Shown: positions 9,061 through 19,210 of the stretch, piece by piece
Layout of the letters: every line of letters begins with the position of its first letter
How positions within the stretch are numbered: position 1 is the stretch's first letter
Origin: Collimonas fungivorans
GTDB taxonomy: Bacteria > Pseudomonadota > Gammaproteobacteria > Burkholderiales > Burkholderiaceae_D
DNA length: 64,000 nt
Assembly (NCBI RefSeq): GCF_001584145.1
Contig: NZ_CP013232.1
Coordinates: forward strand, 4,216,001-4,280,000
Reading direction: 5' to 3'
Program-made: the position numbers and the translations under genes
Notes under the pieces: model-generated
Database searches by the model: none
What the model saw: the letters and a program-made list of their open reading frames with translations, nothing else
Told to the model about the DNA's origin: nothing

Positions 9061-9975
9061 ATGGCAATCAAACATTACCTGCAGTTTTCTGATTTTTCGC
9101 TGGACGAATACGAGTACGTGATTGAACGTAGCCGTCTCATCAAACGCAAATTCAAGAATTACGAACCGCACTACACGCTGCTCGACCGCACGCTGGTGAT
9201 GGTGTTCGAGAAAAATTCGACCCGCACCCGCCTCTCGTTCGAAGCCGGCATGCACCAGCTGGGCGGCGCCGCCATCTACCTCAACACGCGCGACAGCCAG
9301 CTTGGCCGCGGCGAACCGGTGGAGGATGCGGCGCAGGTAATGTCGCGCATGTGCGACGTCATCATGATCCGTACTTTCGGCCAGGACATCATCGAGCGCT
9401 TCGCCACCCACTCGCGAGTGCCGGTGATCAACGGCCTGACCAACGAGCAGCATCCCTGCCAGGTGCTGGCCGATGTCTTCACCTACATCGAACACCGCGG
9501 CTCCATCGCCGGCAAGAAAGTGGCATGGATCGGCGACGCCAACAACATGCTGTATTCCTGGCTGCAAGCGGCCCAGGTATTCGGTTTCCACGTCAATGTC
9601 TCGACCCCCAAGGGTTACGACATCGATCCGGGCCAGGTGGCTGCGGACAACCAGCGCTACACCTTCTTCGCCAACCCGTCCGACGCCTGCGAAGGGGTCG
9701 ACCTGGTCACCACCGACGTCTGGACCAGCATGGGTTATGAAGACGAAAACGCTGCGCGCCTGAAAGCCTTCGACGGCTGGATCGTCGACCAGGCCAAGAT
9801 GCAGCGCGCCCAGCCCGACGCCTTGTTCATGCACTGCCTGCCGGCTCATCGCGGCGAGGAAGTCGCGGCCGAAGTGATCGACGGCCCGCAATCGGTGGTC
9901 TGGGATGAAGCCGAGAACCGCCTGCATGTGCAAAAGGCGTTGCTGGAATATCTGGTGCTCGGAAAAATCGATTAA
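9061..9975 (+). CDS. argF: Ornithine carbamoyltransferase
   Basis: Makes citrulline from ornithine and carbamoyl phosphate in arginine synthesis. A 304-residue protein with the carbamoyl-phosphate motif KNSTRTRLSFE, the HPCQ motif in NEQHPCQVLADV and the ornithine motif MHCLPAHRGEEV. Length and motifs match anabolic OTCases. The ATG at 9061 has no obvious ribosome site and sits 9 nt after a GC hairpin. argG follows 69 bp downstream, so the pair converts ornithine to argininosuccinate. Confidence 0.97.
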   Translation: MAIKHYLQFSDFSLDEYEYVIERSRLIKRKFKNYEPHYTLLDRTLVMVFEKNSTRTRLSFEAGMHQLGGAAIYLNTRDSQLGRGEPVEDAAQVMSRMCDVIMIRTFGQDIIERFATHSRVPVINGLTNEQHPCQVLADVFTYIEHRGSIAGKKVAWIGDANNMLYSWLQAAQVFGFHVNVSTPKGYDIDPGQVAADNQRYTFFANPSDACEGVDLVTTDVWTSMGYEDENAARLKAFDGWIVDQAKMQRAQPDALFMHCLPAHRGEEVAAEVIDGPQSVVWDEAENRLHVQKALLEYLVLGKID

Positions 9976-11376
<1,401 letters not shown>

Positions 11377-11401
11377 CCCACGCCAACGAAAAGAACCCAA
11401 C

Positions 11402-11713
11402 ATGACTACTCAGTTCGATAATGTCACGGTCCTCAAGCAAGGCAATGTCTATTTCGACGGCAAGTGCGTTTCCCATACCGTGGTTTTCGCCGACGGCAGC
11501 AAGAAGACGCTGGGCGTGATCCTGCCCTCGTCGCTGACTTTCAGCACCGGCGTCGCCGAAATCATGGATGTCACCAGCGGCAGCTGCCGCGTGCGCCAGA
11601 AGGGCCAGGCTTGGACCACCTATAGCAGCGGCGAGAGTTTTGAGGTGCCGGCCAATTCGAGTTTTGATATCGAAACGCTGGAAACCTTGAACTACGTCTG
11701 CCATTACGCCTGA
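11402..11713 (+). CDS. ppnP: Pyrimidine/purine nucleoside phosphorylase PpnP
   Basis: A 103-residue single-domain cupin-like protein of the DUF1255/PpnP family, which splits diverse nucleosides with phosphate. Typical segments are [38 protein letters not shown] and [17 protein letters not shown]. Length equals the usual ~94-105 residues. It lies 25 bp after argG, so it is probably read from the same transcript. Confidence 0.92.
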   Translation: MTTQFDNVTVLKQGNVYFDGKCVSHTVVFADGSKKTLGVILPSSLTFSTGVAEIMDVTSGSCRVRQKGQAWTTYSSGESFEVPANSSFDIETLETLNYVCHYA

Positions 11714-11727
11714 GGCGGGTAAAAAAT

Positions 11728-11766
11728 AGGCAAAAAAAAACCCGCGATGCTGTTGCATGGCGGGTT
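11728..11766 (-). terminator. Rho-independent terminator for murB
   Basis: On the minus strand the stem AACCCGCCATGC / GCATCGCGGGTT (one mismatch) is followed by nine T residues (the A run at 11733-11741). It lies ~100 bp past the murB stop and just after ppnP on the other strand. The T tract favours use by minus-strand transcripts. Confidence 0.7.
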
Positions 11767-11866
11767 AAATCCATTACCTTAGGGAGTGTTGGATATGAGG
11801 CATAACAGAGTTTAATTCCGTTATGTGACCTAATAATGACACATTAAGATACAAAGTGCTTGCACC

Positions 11867-12907
11867 TCAAACAAAAATAGGTTCCGGCTCCAGTCCCACC
11901 CCAAATCTCGCCATGACATCGGCTTGCACTGCCTGCGCCAGGTGCACCACATCCTGGCCGCTGGCGCCGCCGCGGTTGACCAGCACCAGCGCCTGTTTTT
12001 CATAGACGCCGGCCGCGCCCAGGCTCTTCCCCTTCCAGCCGCACTGATCGATCAGCCAGCCTGCAGCCAGCTTGAAACCGCCGTCTGCTTGTTGATAACT
12101 CACCAATTGCGGATGTTGCGCCAGCAAGGCAGCACGTTGCGCCGCCGTTACAATAGGATTCTTGAAAAAACTGCCGGCATTGCCGATCACCGCCGGGTCC
12201 GGCAATTTGCGGGTGCGGATGGCGATCACCGCGTCGCTGATATCGCGCGCGCTCGGCTGCGCCAGCTTGCGCGCGTCCAGCTCTTGCGCCACATCGGCAT
12301 AGCGCAGGTCGGGCTGCCAGCGCTTGGGCAAGGCGAAGGTAACGTCCAGCACCACCGCCCGGTCGCGCAGGCTGTGCTTGAAGATGCTGTCGCGGTAGGC
12401 AAACGCGCAGGCATTGCGATCCAGGGACAGGATTTCACCGCTATCCATGTCGATGGCGGTCAAGCCATGGAAGCGCTCTTGCAGTTCGATGCCGTAAGCG
12501 CCGATATTCTGGATAGGCGCGGCGCCGACGCTGCCGGGAATCAGAGACAGGTTTTCCAGCCCGGCCAGCCCCTGCTTCAAGGTCCACAGCACCAGCTCAT
12601 GCCAGTTTTCGCCGGCGGCGGCGCGCACATAAATGGCGTCGTCGTCTTCGCCGACGATTTCCCGTCCGCGATTACACATATGCAACACCAGCCCCGGGAA
12701 ATCCTGGGTCAGCACCAGGTTGCTGCCGCCGCCCAGCACCAGGCGCGGCAGGCGCGACAAGTGTGATGCATCGGCGTCTGCCCTGAGTGCCTGCAGGGTA
12801 GCCAGCGAGGTGACCGGCAAATAGGCATGCGCGCTGGCGTCGATACCGAAGGTATTGTGCCGGCGCAGCGAAAAATCGAATTGGAACGGAAGCTGGGAGA
12901 TAGTCAT
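11867..12907 (-). CDS. murB: UDP-N-acetylenolpyruvoylglucosamine reductase
   Basis: FAD enzyme that makes UDP-MurNAc for peptidoglycan. A 346-residue protein starting [21 protein letters not shown]; the frame is open further upstream but that part does not look coding. [13 protein letters not shown] is the FAD pyrophosphate loop, [12 protein letters not shown] the substrate tyrosine region, [10 protein letters not shown] the proton-donor serine, and the C-terminal GLEPEPIFV carries the catalytic Glu. Length fits the E. coli-like type I enzyme. It is divergent from yajQ. Confidence 0.95.
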   Translation of the reverse strand: MTISQLPFQFDFSLRRHNTFGIDASAHAYLPVTSLATLQALRADADASHLSRLPRLVLGGGSNLVLTQDFPGLVLHMCNRGREIVGEDDDAIYVRAAAGENWHELVLWTLKQGLAGLENLSLIPGSVGAAPIQNIGAYGIELQERFHGLTAIDMDSGEILSLDRNACAFAYRDSIFKHSLRDRAVVLDVTFALPKRWQPDLRYADVAQELDARKLAQPSARDISDAVIAIRTRKLPDPAVIGNAGSFFKNPIVTAAQRAALLAQHPQLVSYQQADGGFKLAAGWLIDQCGWKGKSLGAAGVYEKQALVLVNRGGASGQDVVHLAQAVQADVMARFGVGLEPEPIFV

Positions 12908-13079
12908 AGCACCGGGATTATAAAGTAAGTAACTGCGGCCGGCGGGCAGCAAGAGATAGGCCGGCAAGCAAGAAATAGCGCGGCAAGACCGTTTCTTGTC
13001 CGCTAAAATGCGCATAGCTCGACGGCGGCTCCAGTTTGAGCCAGCCGGCTTTGTTTGAACATACTGAAGGAATATCACC

Positions 13080-13565
13080 ATGCCATCATTCGATACCGTA
13101 TCGGAAGCCAACCTGGTCGAAGTAAAAAACGCCAATGACCAGGCCAACAAGGAAATCTCGACCCGCTTCGACTTCAAGGGCAGCGACGCCCGCATCGAGT
13201 TGAAAGAGCGCGACCTGACCGCCTATGCCGACTCGGAATTCCAGCTGAGCCAGGTGCGCGACGTGCTGACCGCAAAACTGGTCAAGCGCAACGTCGACAC
13301 CCGCTTCCTCGACATCGGCAAGATCGAAAAGATCGGCGGCGACAAGGTCAAGCAGGTCATCAAGATCAAGAACGGCATCGAATCCGAAGCGGCCAAGAAG
13401 ATCGTGCGCATCGTCAAGGACAGCAAGATGAAAGTCCAAGCCAGCATCCAGGGCGACGCCGTGCGCATCACCGGCGCCAAGCGCGACGATTTGCAGGCAG
13501 CGATGGCGATGTTGCGCAAGGAAGTGGCCGATTTGCCACTCGAATTCAATAATTTCCGTGACTAA
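13080..13565 (+). CDS. yajQ: YajQ family cyclic di-GMP-binding / nucleotide-binding protein
   Basis: A 161-residue protein with the family start [18 protein letters not shown] and two ferredoxin-like (KH/RRM-like) halves; [25 protein letters not shown] is the C-terminal signature. Xanthomonas homologues bind c-di-GMP and act with LysR proteins. The ATG follows AAGGAATATCACC. It stands alone, divergent from murB. Confidence 0.95.
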   Translation: MPSFDTVSEANLVEVKNANDQANKEISTRFDFKGSDARIELKERDLTAYADSEFQLSQVRDVLTAKLVKRNVDTRFLDIGKIEKIGGDKVKQVIKIKNGIESEAAKKIVRIVKDSKMKVQASIQGDAVRITGAKRDDLQAAMAMLRKEVADLPLEFNNFRD

Positions 13566-13668
13566 ATTGAAACTAGGCAACATATAAGGTTATCATCCAC
13601 CTGCTGTTGCCTGCTGACTACGAAATCAGCGGCACTATCTTAACCTCTTGCCAAGAAAGTCGGACCCC

Positions 13669-14304
13669 ATGCGCCCGCTTGCCCTGATCTCCAGCCTGTT
13701 TCTGTTTGCCTCCGTCACCGCCCAAGCTTCCGACATCGGCGTGGTCGGCCTGTTCCCGGGCAAGGCGGTGCTGGTGATCGACGGCTCCGGGCCGAAGACC
13801 TTCGCAGTCGGCAGCAAGGTCACCGATGACGTCAAGCTGGTGGAAGCCAACAGCTCCACTGCAACGCTGGAAATCAAAGGCAAGCGCCAGGTCATCGGTA
13901 TCGGCGACTATGTCAGCCGCAGCGCCCCGGGCGCCACTTCCAGCGTCACCCTGAAAGTCAATCCGCAAGGCCACTTCGTGGCCCAAGCGCAGATCAACGG
14001 CGCCATGATGACCATGCTGGTCGATACCGGCGCCACCATGATCGCCCTGCCGGCATCGGATGCGATGCGGCTCGGCGTCGACTACAAGAAGGGCCGGATG
14101 ACCACGGTCAGCACCGCCAACGGCTCGGCGCCGGCGTATATGGTGAAACTGAATACCGTCAAGATCGGCGATATCGAAATGAATCAGGTCGATGCCCTGG
14201 TGCAGGAAGCCGGGCTGCCGTTCGCGCTGCTCGGCATGTCGTTCCTGAACCGCACCGAAATGAAACGCGAAGGCGAGATGATGGTGCTGACCAAGCGCTT
14301 CTGA
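13669..14304 (+). CDS. Retropepsin-like aspartic protease, exported (TIGR02281 type)
   Basis: A 211-residue protein with a signal peptide (MRPLALISSLFLFASVTAQA, then SDIG). The C-terminal half (about residues 105-211) is a single clan AA protease domain with the catalytic MLVDTGATMIALP. One domain implies a dimer, as in retropepsins. The N-terminal part is an SH3-like region. An in-frame ATG at 13648 is also possible, but 13669 places the signal peptide at the start. The substrate is unknown; a periplasmic site is likely. Confidence 0.88.
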   Translation: MRPLALISSLFLFASVTAQASDIGVVGLFPGKAVLVIDGSGPKTFAVGSKVTDDVKLVEANSSTATLEIKGKRQVIGIGDYVSRSAPGATSSVTLKVNPQGHFVAQAQINGAMMTMLVDTGATMIALPASDAMRLGVDYKKGRMTTVSTANGSAPAYMVKLNTVKIGDIEMNQVDALVQEAGLPFALLGMSFLNRTEMKREGEMMVLTKRF

Positions 14305-14323
14305 CAGCGCCTGATCTGCATGT

Positions 14324-14347
14324 GGGCGGATCCATATCCGCCCTTTT
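14324..14347 (+). terminator. Intrinsic terminator after the aspartic protease gene
   Basis: GGGCGGAT (14324-14331), loop CCAT, ATCCGCCC (14336-14343), then TTTT. It lies 20 bp after the protease stop and 12 bp before the aroG stop on the other strand. Confidence 0.75.
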
Positions 14348-14358
14348 GAACTGCCCGC

Positions 14359-15426
14359 TTAGGCCGGGCTGCTATTGAGCAGACGGCGTTGTTTTACCGC
14401 TGCCGCCAAACCTTCCAGCACCGCCACGCTTTCTTCCCAGTTGATGCAGCCGTCGGTCACCGACTGGCCGTAGACCAGTTCCTTGCCCGGCACCAAGTCC
14501 TGGCGGCCGGCGATCAGGTGCGATTCCACCATGACGCCGACGATACGGCCGTCGCCCGCGGCAACTTGGCTGCCGATGTCGGCGCATACAGGAATCTGGT
14601 TTTCCGGCTTCTTCGAGCTGTTGGCGTGCGAAGCATCGATCATCAGGCGCGATGCCAGGCCGCTGTTGGCGATATCCTTGCAAGCCGCATCGACGCTGGC
14701 CGCATCGTAGTTAGGCGCCTTGCCGCCGCGCAGGATGATATGGCAGTCTTCATTGCCGTTGGTCGACACGATCGCCGAGTGGCCGCCCTTGGTCACCGAC
14801 AGAAAATGATGCGGCTGCGAAGCGGCCTTGATGGCGTCGACTGCAATCTTGATGTTGCCGTCGGTGCCGTTCTTGAAACCGACCGGGCACGACAGGCCGG
14901 AAGCCAGCTCTCGGTGCACCTGCGATTCGGTGGTGCGGGCACCGATCGCTCCCCAGCTGATCAGGTCGGCGATGTATTGCGGGCTGATCACATCCAGGAA
15001 TTCGGTGCCGGCCGGCAAGCCCAGCTCGTTGATGTTCAGCAGCAGCTCGCGCGCCATGCGCAGGCCGTCGTTGATGCGGAAGCTGTTGTCCATGTACGGA
15101 TCGTTGATCAGGCCCTTCCAGCCCACCGTGGTGCGCGGCTTTTCGAAGTACACGCGCATGACGATTTCCAGCTCGCCCTTGAAACGCTCGCGCTCGCCGA
15201 CCAGGCGGCCGGCATATTCCATCGCCGCCTTGGTGTCGTGGATCGAACATGGGCCGATCACCACCATCAAGCGGTCATCCTGGCCGTGCAAGATACGATG
15301 CAAGGCAATGCGCGAATTGGCAGCCGTATCGGCCACTTTTTCGGAGCAGCCGAATTCGCGGATCAAATGGGACGGTGGAACTAATTCTTTCATTTCTCGT
15401 ATGCGCAGATCGTCGGTGCGTAGCAT
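14359..15426 (-). CDS. aroG: 3-deoxy-7-phosphoheptulonate synthase (DAHP synthase, class I)
   Basis: First enzyme of the shikimate pathway: joins phosphoenolpyruvate and erythrose 4-phosphate. A 355-residue class I enzyme. The ATG at 15426 has GGAG five bases upstream; a TTG 18 bp earlier is in frame but less likely. Key segments: RLMVVIGPCSIHD, EKPRTTVGWKGLINDP, SQVHRELASGLSCPVGFKNGTDG (in pieces) and MIDASHANSSKKPE. Class I enzymes are usually feedback-inhibited by Phe, Tyr or Trp. The upstream Phe/Tyr-rich leader peptide and terminator suggest expression is also set by charged tRNA-Phe/Tyr. Confidence 0.97.
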   Translation of the reverse strand: MLRTDDLRIREMKELVPPSHLIREFGCSEKVADTAANSRIALHRILHGQDDRLMVVIGPCSIHDTKAAMEYAGRLVGERERFKGELEIVMRVYFEKPRTTVGWKGLINDPYMDNSFRINDGLRMARELLLNINELGLPAGTEFLDVISPQYIADLISWGAIGARTTESQVHRELASGLSCPVGFKNGTDGNIKIAVDAIKAASQPHHFLSVTKGGHSAIVSTNGNEDCHIILRGGKAPNYDAASVDAACKDIANSGLASRLMIDASHANSSKKPENQIPVCADIGSQVAAGDGRIVGVMVESHLIAGRQDLVPGKELVYGQSVTDGCINWEESVAVLEGLAAAVKQRRLLNSSPA

Positions 15427-15458
15427 GTTTTTCTCCTGGCTCAAAAGTGACTGGGTAT

Positions 15459-15487
15459 AAAAAAACCGCCATCGCTGGCGGTTTTTT
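15459..15487 (-). terminator. Attenuator terminator in the aroG leader
   Basis: Read on the minus strand: CCGCCA, loop GCGA, TGGCGG (stem at 15466-15471 and 15476-15481), then seven T residues. It sits 32 nt upstream of the aroG ATG and ~24 nt after the leader-peptide stop, so it would end aroG transcripts early. Its 5' arm ACCGCC can instead pair with GGCGGT inside the leader peptide (minus strand of 15533-15538), a candidate antiterminator. Confidence 0.8.
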
Positions 15488-15510
15488 AGAAATTTCGGTT
15501 TGCTCTTTAC

Positions 15511-15591
15511 TTACGAACGCTTACCGCTTTTCACCGCCGTGGGGCTGGAATAGCTAAAGTAAAAAAAGAAGTAAGCGCGTGCGAAAGACAT
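15511..15591 (-). CDS. aroG leader peptide, Phe/Tyr-rich (26 residues)
   Basis: A 26-codon open frame starting MSFARAYFFFYFSYSSP and ending at TAA, 84 nt upstream of aroG. Five Phe and three Tyr fall within the first 14 codons, with the run YFFFYFSY at residues 7-14. An intrinsic terminator follows directly, and a competing pairing exists (see the attenuator entry). This is the layout of amino-acid attenuators such as pheA and pheST in enterobacteria. Ribosome stalling at Phe/Tyr codons would favour the antiterminator and allow aroG expression. The ribosome site before the ATG is weak (CTGAAAAAC), which lowers certainty slightly. Confidence 0.8.
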   Translation of the reverse strand: MSFARAYFFFYFSYSSPTAVKSGKRS

Positions 15592-15738
15592 GTTTTTCAG
15601 TAAAGGATTATTAAAATCAAGGCCAATAGTGCAGGATTTCCAGAAATTTGGCAAGGCCAGGATTACCACAGACCAGAACACCGTTCCAAGGAAGCCAAGC
15701 GGACCATGGAGTACACGCGTCTCAACCGATGGCTTTAC

Positions 15739-16029
15739 TCAGCTATGCAATGACTTAAGCGCGACATCCGGTGCCGTTGATACAATTTTGAGCAAAGCGG
15801 CAGCCGGACCAGTCGGACTGCGTCGGTGCTGCTCCCAGTTTTGCAAGGTCTTGATACTGACACGCATCAGTTTTGCAAATTCGCTCTGAGATAAGCCAAT
15901 TTGCTCGCGAACGGCTTTTACGTCAGTAGGCGGCATCTGAAATCGGCGCGATGCCTCAGCTTTCCCTTGGGAAATAGCCTTTGCTTCTTTCAGGCTCTGC
16001 AGCAGATCATCAAAAAGTGCATTTTCCAT
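15739..16029 (-). CDS. Helix-turn-helix antitoxin, NadS/HigA type
   Basis: A 96-residue DNA-binding antitoxin. The XRE-type HTH (about residues 37-75) includes VREQIGLSQSEFAKLMRVSIKTLQNWEQHRRSP in pieces. It starts 2 bp after the toxin gene stop, so the order is toxin first, as in higBA. It should bind its toxin and repress the operon through the palindrome at 16352-16370. No other cellular role is evident. Confidence 0.9.
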   Translation of the reverse strand: MENALFDDLLQSLKEAKAISQGKAEASRRFQMPPTDVKAVREQIGLSQSEFAKLMRVSIKTLQNWEQHRRSPTGPAAALLKIVSTAPDVALKSLHS

Positions 16030-16031
16030 CC

Positions 16032-16343
16032 CTACAACTCCTTCACAAACTCTCTCAAAATAGCAATTTCCTTATCGGTTAGCGTATCTTTTTTTGATTT
16101 CGGATAGGCCACTAACATGTAAATTTGATGGTTATCCTTTATCCAATAATAGATCACTCTGATTCCTCCGCTTTTGCCACGACCTCGCGCTGCGTACCGC
16201 ATTTTGCGAATGCCGCCGCCATCTTTGATGACATCGCCCCGTGACGGATCCTCCATCAGTACCGATTGCAGTTTCCGATATTCTTCCTCTGCAAGCAACG
16301 CCGTGATCATACGAGTAAAAGTAGGAGTCTCGATGAATTCCAT
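16032..16343 (-). CDS. RelE/HigB-like toxin of a type II toxin-antitoxin system
   Basis: A 103-residue RelE-superfamily protein beginning MEFIETPTFTRMITALLAEEEY, the usual start of this subfamily. Conserved parts are GGIRKMRYAARGRGKSGGIRVIYYW and LVAYPKSKKDTLT. Such toxins cleave mRNA on the ribosome. The frame extends to an ATG at 16361, but that codon lies inside the palindromic operator and -10 region, so 16343 is preferred. The antitoxin follows after 2 bp. Confidence 0.88.
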   Translation of the reverse strand: MEFIETPTFTRMITALLAEEEYRKLQSVLMEDPSRGDVIKDGGGIRKMRYAARGRGKSGGIRVIYYWIKDNHQIYMLVAYPKSKKDTLTDKEIAILREFVKEL

Positions 16344-16351
16344 TACCATTA

Positions 16352-16370
16352 TATACGCCATTGGCGTATA
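16352..16370. promoter_or_regulatory. Palindromic operator and promoter of the toxin-antitoxin operon
   Basis: TATACGCCA-T-TGGCGTATA is a perfect 9-1-9 inverted repeat. On the minus strand it runs straight into TATAAT (16348-16353 region), a consensus -10 element, so a bound repressor would block RNA polymerase. The start of transcription would fall next to the toxin ATG at 16343, implying a very short or absent leader. Operator function is inferred from position and symmetry. Confidence 0.65.
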
Positions 16371-16587
16371 GCGAAATATCGGTCATTTTGGTCGCTGATA
16401 TGACCGGCTGGTAAAAAAGGAATATTGGAACAATATGGAAACTCTATTTCGCGAAGAGCTTCCAGTAAAGTCATACGACATAGCGTAATCACCTAAACAG
16501 CTGTCTCGCGCGCGACGGTGGCGTACCAACCACCATCATTCGCGGGCAATCCTGGCTCCGGTAAAGCAAGCCAGGATTTACGCGTAA

Positions 16588-17792
16588 TCAATGCATCGCA
16601 ACCGCATGTCCCGCCCCAACGATAGGCGCAATCCCGTCCCGCCGGTCCAGCCGGCCCGCCAGTGAAGTCAGGCCCAGCGCACCGAGCACCACAATGGCGC
16701 CGATCCAGGGTGTCGCCATCAAGCCAAGATGGCTGACGATCAGCCCGCCGCCCCAGGCGCCCAGCGCAATCCCGACATTGAACGCCGCGATGTTCAGGCC
16801 GGAAGCCACATCCACCGCACGCGGCGCATGACGTTCAGCCTGCTGCACCACATACACCTGCAAGCCCGGCACATTGCCGAAGGCGAAAGCCCCCAGGCCA
16901 GCACGGTCAGCACAGCCAGCCAAGGATTGGCCGCAGTGAAAGTCAGTACAAACAAGACTACTGCCAGCAAGGCAAACACGATCTGCAATGCATGGATCGG
17001 CCCCTTCTTGTCGGCCAGCTTGCCGCCCCAGATATTACCGAAGGCAACTGAAACGCCATACACCAGCATCACCAGGCTGACGGTGGAGGCCGAAAAACCG
17101 GAGATTTCCTGCAGGATCGGCGCCAGGTAGGTAAAGGCGATGAAAGAACCGCCATAACCCAGCGCAGTGATCGCATACACCAGCAACAGCCGCGGTTTCT
17201 TCAGGACCGCAGCCTGGGTCAGCAAAGAGGCGGGCTTGCTGCTGGCGATATTGTTCGGCACCAGGATCCAGCTGCCGACAAACGCGATCACTCCCAGCAG
17301 CGACACCGCCAGGAAAGTCGACTGCCAGCCGAAGGTCTGGCCGATGAAAGTACCAAGCGGCACGCCGGTGACCAAGGCAACGGTCAGCCCGGTGAACATG
17401 AGGGCGATTGCACTGGCGGCCTTTTCTTTGGGCACCAGACCGGTGGCAATGGTCGACCCGATCGAGAAGAACACGCCGTGCGCCAGCCCTGTCAGCACCC
17501 GCGCCGCCATCAGCGCTTCATAGCTCGGCGCCATCCATGCCACCAGGTTGCCGATCGTGAACAAGGCCATCAGGCCAAGCAAAAGCTGCTTGCGCGGCAC
17601 GCGGCCGGTCAAGGCTGTCAGCACCGGCGCGCCTACCGCAACACCCAGCGCATAAAGGCTGACCAGCAGGCCGGCCGACGGAACGGAAACGCCAAGACTG
17701 AAGGCGATAGTGGGAATCAGGCCAACGATAACGAATTCTGTCGTACCGATGGCAAAAGCGCTGAGCGTGAGCGCCCAAAGTGCAAGTGGCAT
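16588..17792 (-). pseudogene. MFS transporter (AraJ/YdhP-like DHA1 family), frameshifted
   Basis: Drug or sugar exporter of the major facilitator superfamily with 12 helices, starting MPLALWALTLSAFAIGTTEF behind AGGAAAA. The first ~300 residues are intact (motif TGRVPRKQLLLG; motif C-like GVPLGTFIGQTFGW). The frame then breaks at a run of five C (16890-16894): with one more G on the coding strand the protein continues WGAFAFGNVPGLQVYVVQQ and ends GHAVAMH, giving 401 residues, the normal length. As read, the product loses its last two or three helices. This may be a true pseudogene or a sequencing error. Confidence 0.85.
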
Positions 17793-17960
17793 GATGATTT
17801 TCCTGTTTGAAGTTTGACGCCATGCAGTTTGACGGCAGGCGCAATAAAGAAAAACCACTGTGACCACAATACATATTTGACTATAAATCAAATATATACA
17901 GAATTTAATGCAAATTTCGCATAAAACTTGCCCGATGCCACGGCTTGTACTCCGTAGTCC

Positions 17961-17976
17961 ATTAATTAGGGTCAGA
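17961..17976 (+). repeat. Left 16-bp inverted repeat of the IS110 element
   Basis: ATTAATTAGGGTCAGA, a perfect inverse copy of 19208-19223. It contains the transposase TGA stop (17972-17974 on the minus strand). GGGTCAGATA (17969-17978) also occurs inverted at 19070-19079. Confidence 0.8.
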
Positions 17977-18982
17977 TACCGTCTTGAATAGCAAGGCCGT
18001 TCGCTAAATAATTGGGATCGAAGGGCTTGCCAGTACGGACCACTCCGTAAATCAGATGTGTCATTTTGTGCATCACGGCCCCGATTACAGCTTTTTTTGC
18101 CATACCGGTGGCCAATAGTCGCTCAGCAAAGCGACGTAGTAGCGGGTTGTGTCGACATGCTACTAAGCTAGGCATATAAAGCGCCGCCCGCATAGACATG
18201 CTTCCAACTCGGCTAATCATGGTTCGACCTTTGATGGAGGTGCCGGAGCTGCGTTGTTTCGGAGTTACGCCGAGAAATGCGGCAAATGCCTTGGCGCTGT
18301 CAAATCTCCGGATGTCACCCAACTGGCCTAAGATCCTCGCCACCGTAGTGCCGCCGATACCTGGGATGCTCGTGATGAGCTCGGCATCATGCTTGAGGCC
18401 GGGATGTCGATCGATGTGATCATCGATGTCACCCTCCAATTTTTTGATCTCAGCGCTTAGCCAGGCGATGTGTTGCTTCACATGGTCGGCGACGTCGCTC
18501 ATACCGGTGAAGGTGTTCGCTTCAAGCCGGTTTTCTTCCTGTTGGCGAATATCCTTTAATGCTTGTACTCGCATCGACCAAGCCCGCAACTGGCGCTGTT
18601 CCAGCGGTGGCGGCACCCAAGGCGCGGGCTTCATGGCAGCGCAATAGCGCGCAATGAGTCCGGCATCGGCAGTATCGTTCTTGTTGCGGATATTCTCACT
18701 ATGGCCGAAGCCTTTGATGCAGGCCGGATTGACCACGCTAACGCTCATTGCTGCGTCATGCAGCGCCAATGCCACCGGTTCATAGTAAATCCCAGTGGCC
18801 TCCATGCAGACATGCAGCGTTTCTTTAGCGACTTTCGCCTTGCTTAACCACTCCAGGAGTAATTTGTATCCCTCGGCCGAATTATCCACCACCTTAGCCT
18901 TGGTCTTGCCGTTGACCAGCAAGGCAATATCGAGCTTCTTCTTGCTCACATCGATACCAACAACTGCGCACACCGTTTCCAT
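17972..18982 (-). CDS. IS110 family transposase (DEDD recombinase)
   Basis: A 336-residue transposase. The N-terminal RuvC-like domain carries the DEDD set Asp11 (VVGIDVSKKKLD), Glu61 (CMEATGIYYEP), Asp103 and Asp106 (RNKNDTADAGLIA). A coiled-coil region (about 125-190) leads to the C-terminal Transposase_20 domain with ITSIPGIGGTTVARILGQ and the serine-containing PKQRSSGTSIKG (Ser246 the likely catalytic serine). It is full length with no frameshift, so the element could be active. Family members work with a guide (bridge) RNA from the element end. Confidence 0.95.
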   Translation of the reverse strand: METVCAVVGIDVSKKKLDIALLVNGKTKAKVVDNSAEGYKLLLEWLSKAKVAKETLHVCMEATGIYYEPVALALHDAAMSVSVVNPACIKGFGHSENIRNKNDTADAGLIARYCAAMKPAPWVPPPLEQRQLRAWSMRVQALKDIRQQEENRLEANTFTGMSDVADHVKQHIAWLSAEIKKLEGDIDDHIDRHPGLKHDAELITSIPGIGGTTVARILGQLGDIRRFDSAKAFAAFLGVTPKQRSSGTSIKGRTMISRVGSMSMRAALYMPSLVACRHNPLLRRFAERLLATGMAKKAVIGAVMHKMTHLIYGVVRTGKPFDPNYLANGLAIQDGI

Positions 18983-19207
18983 TTTGACCTTTCTCGTATG
19001 CGGGCTTACGCGCCAGGCGATGGCCCAAGATACCGTTCGGACTTATAAAATGAAACGGGCAGAGGCACCTATCTGACCCACGTGCTCAACCGCACTCAGT
19101 CTAATCGGCATCACTCTGCCCGACCGCTTCGACATCATGATTATCCAATGGCGATGCGGTAGGTTCAATATACGAGAGTCGAATATTGATGTAGGAGAAT
19201 ATTCGAC
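18983..19207 (-). ncRNA. Putative bridge RNA region of the IS110 element
   Basis: This 225-bp stretch between the transposase start and the right repeat has no good reading frame. It holds a 13-bp perfect stem (19175-19210) near the tip. On the transposase strand it also carries GGGTCAGATA (19070-19079), complementary to TATCTGACCC at the opposite end of the element, as expected for a donor guide. In IS110-group elements the bridge RNA is encoded exactly here. No fold was computed, so borders and guides are inference. Confidence 0.4.
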
Positions 19208-19210
19208 TCT
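19175..19210. repeat. 13-bp perfect stem-loop inside the IS110 non-coding end
   Basis: AGAGTCGAATATT (19175-19187), a 10-nt loop, then AATATTCGACTCT (19198-19210). It overlaps the start of the right repeat by 3 bp. It could be the 5' stem-loop of a bridge RNA or a REP-like palindrome that served as insertion target. Confidence 0.75.

Noticed and set aside
15592..15738. Additional small gene between the aroG leader and the antitoxin
   Set aside because: No frame with a start, ribosome site and sensible composition; best read as the aroG promoter region and the antitoxin 3' end.
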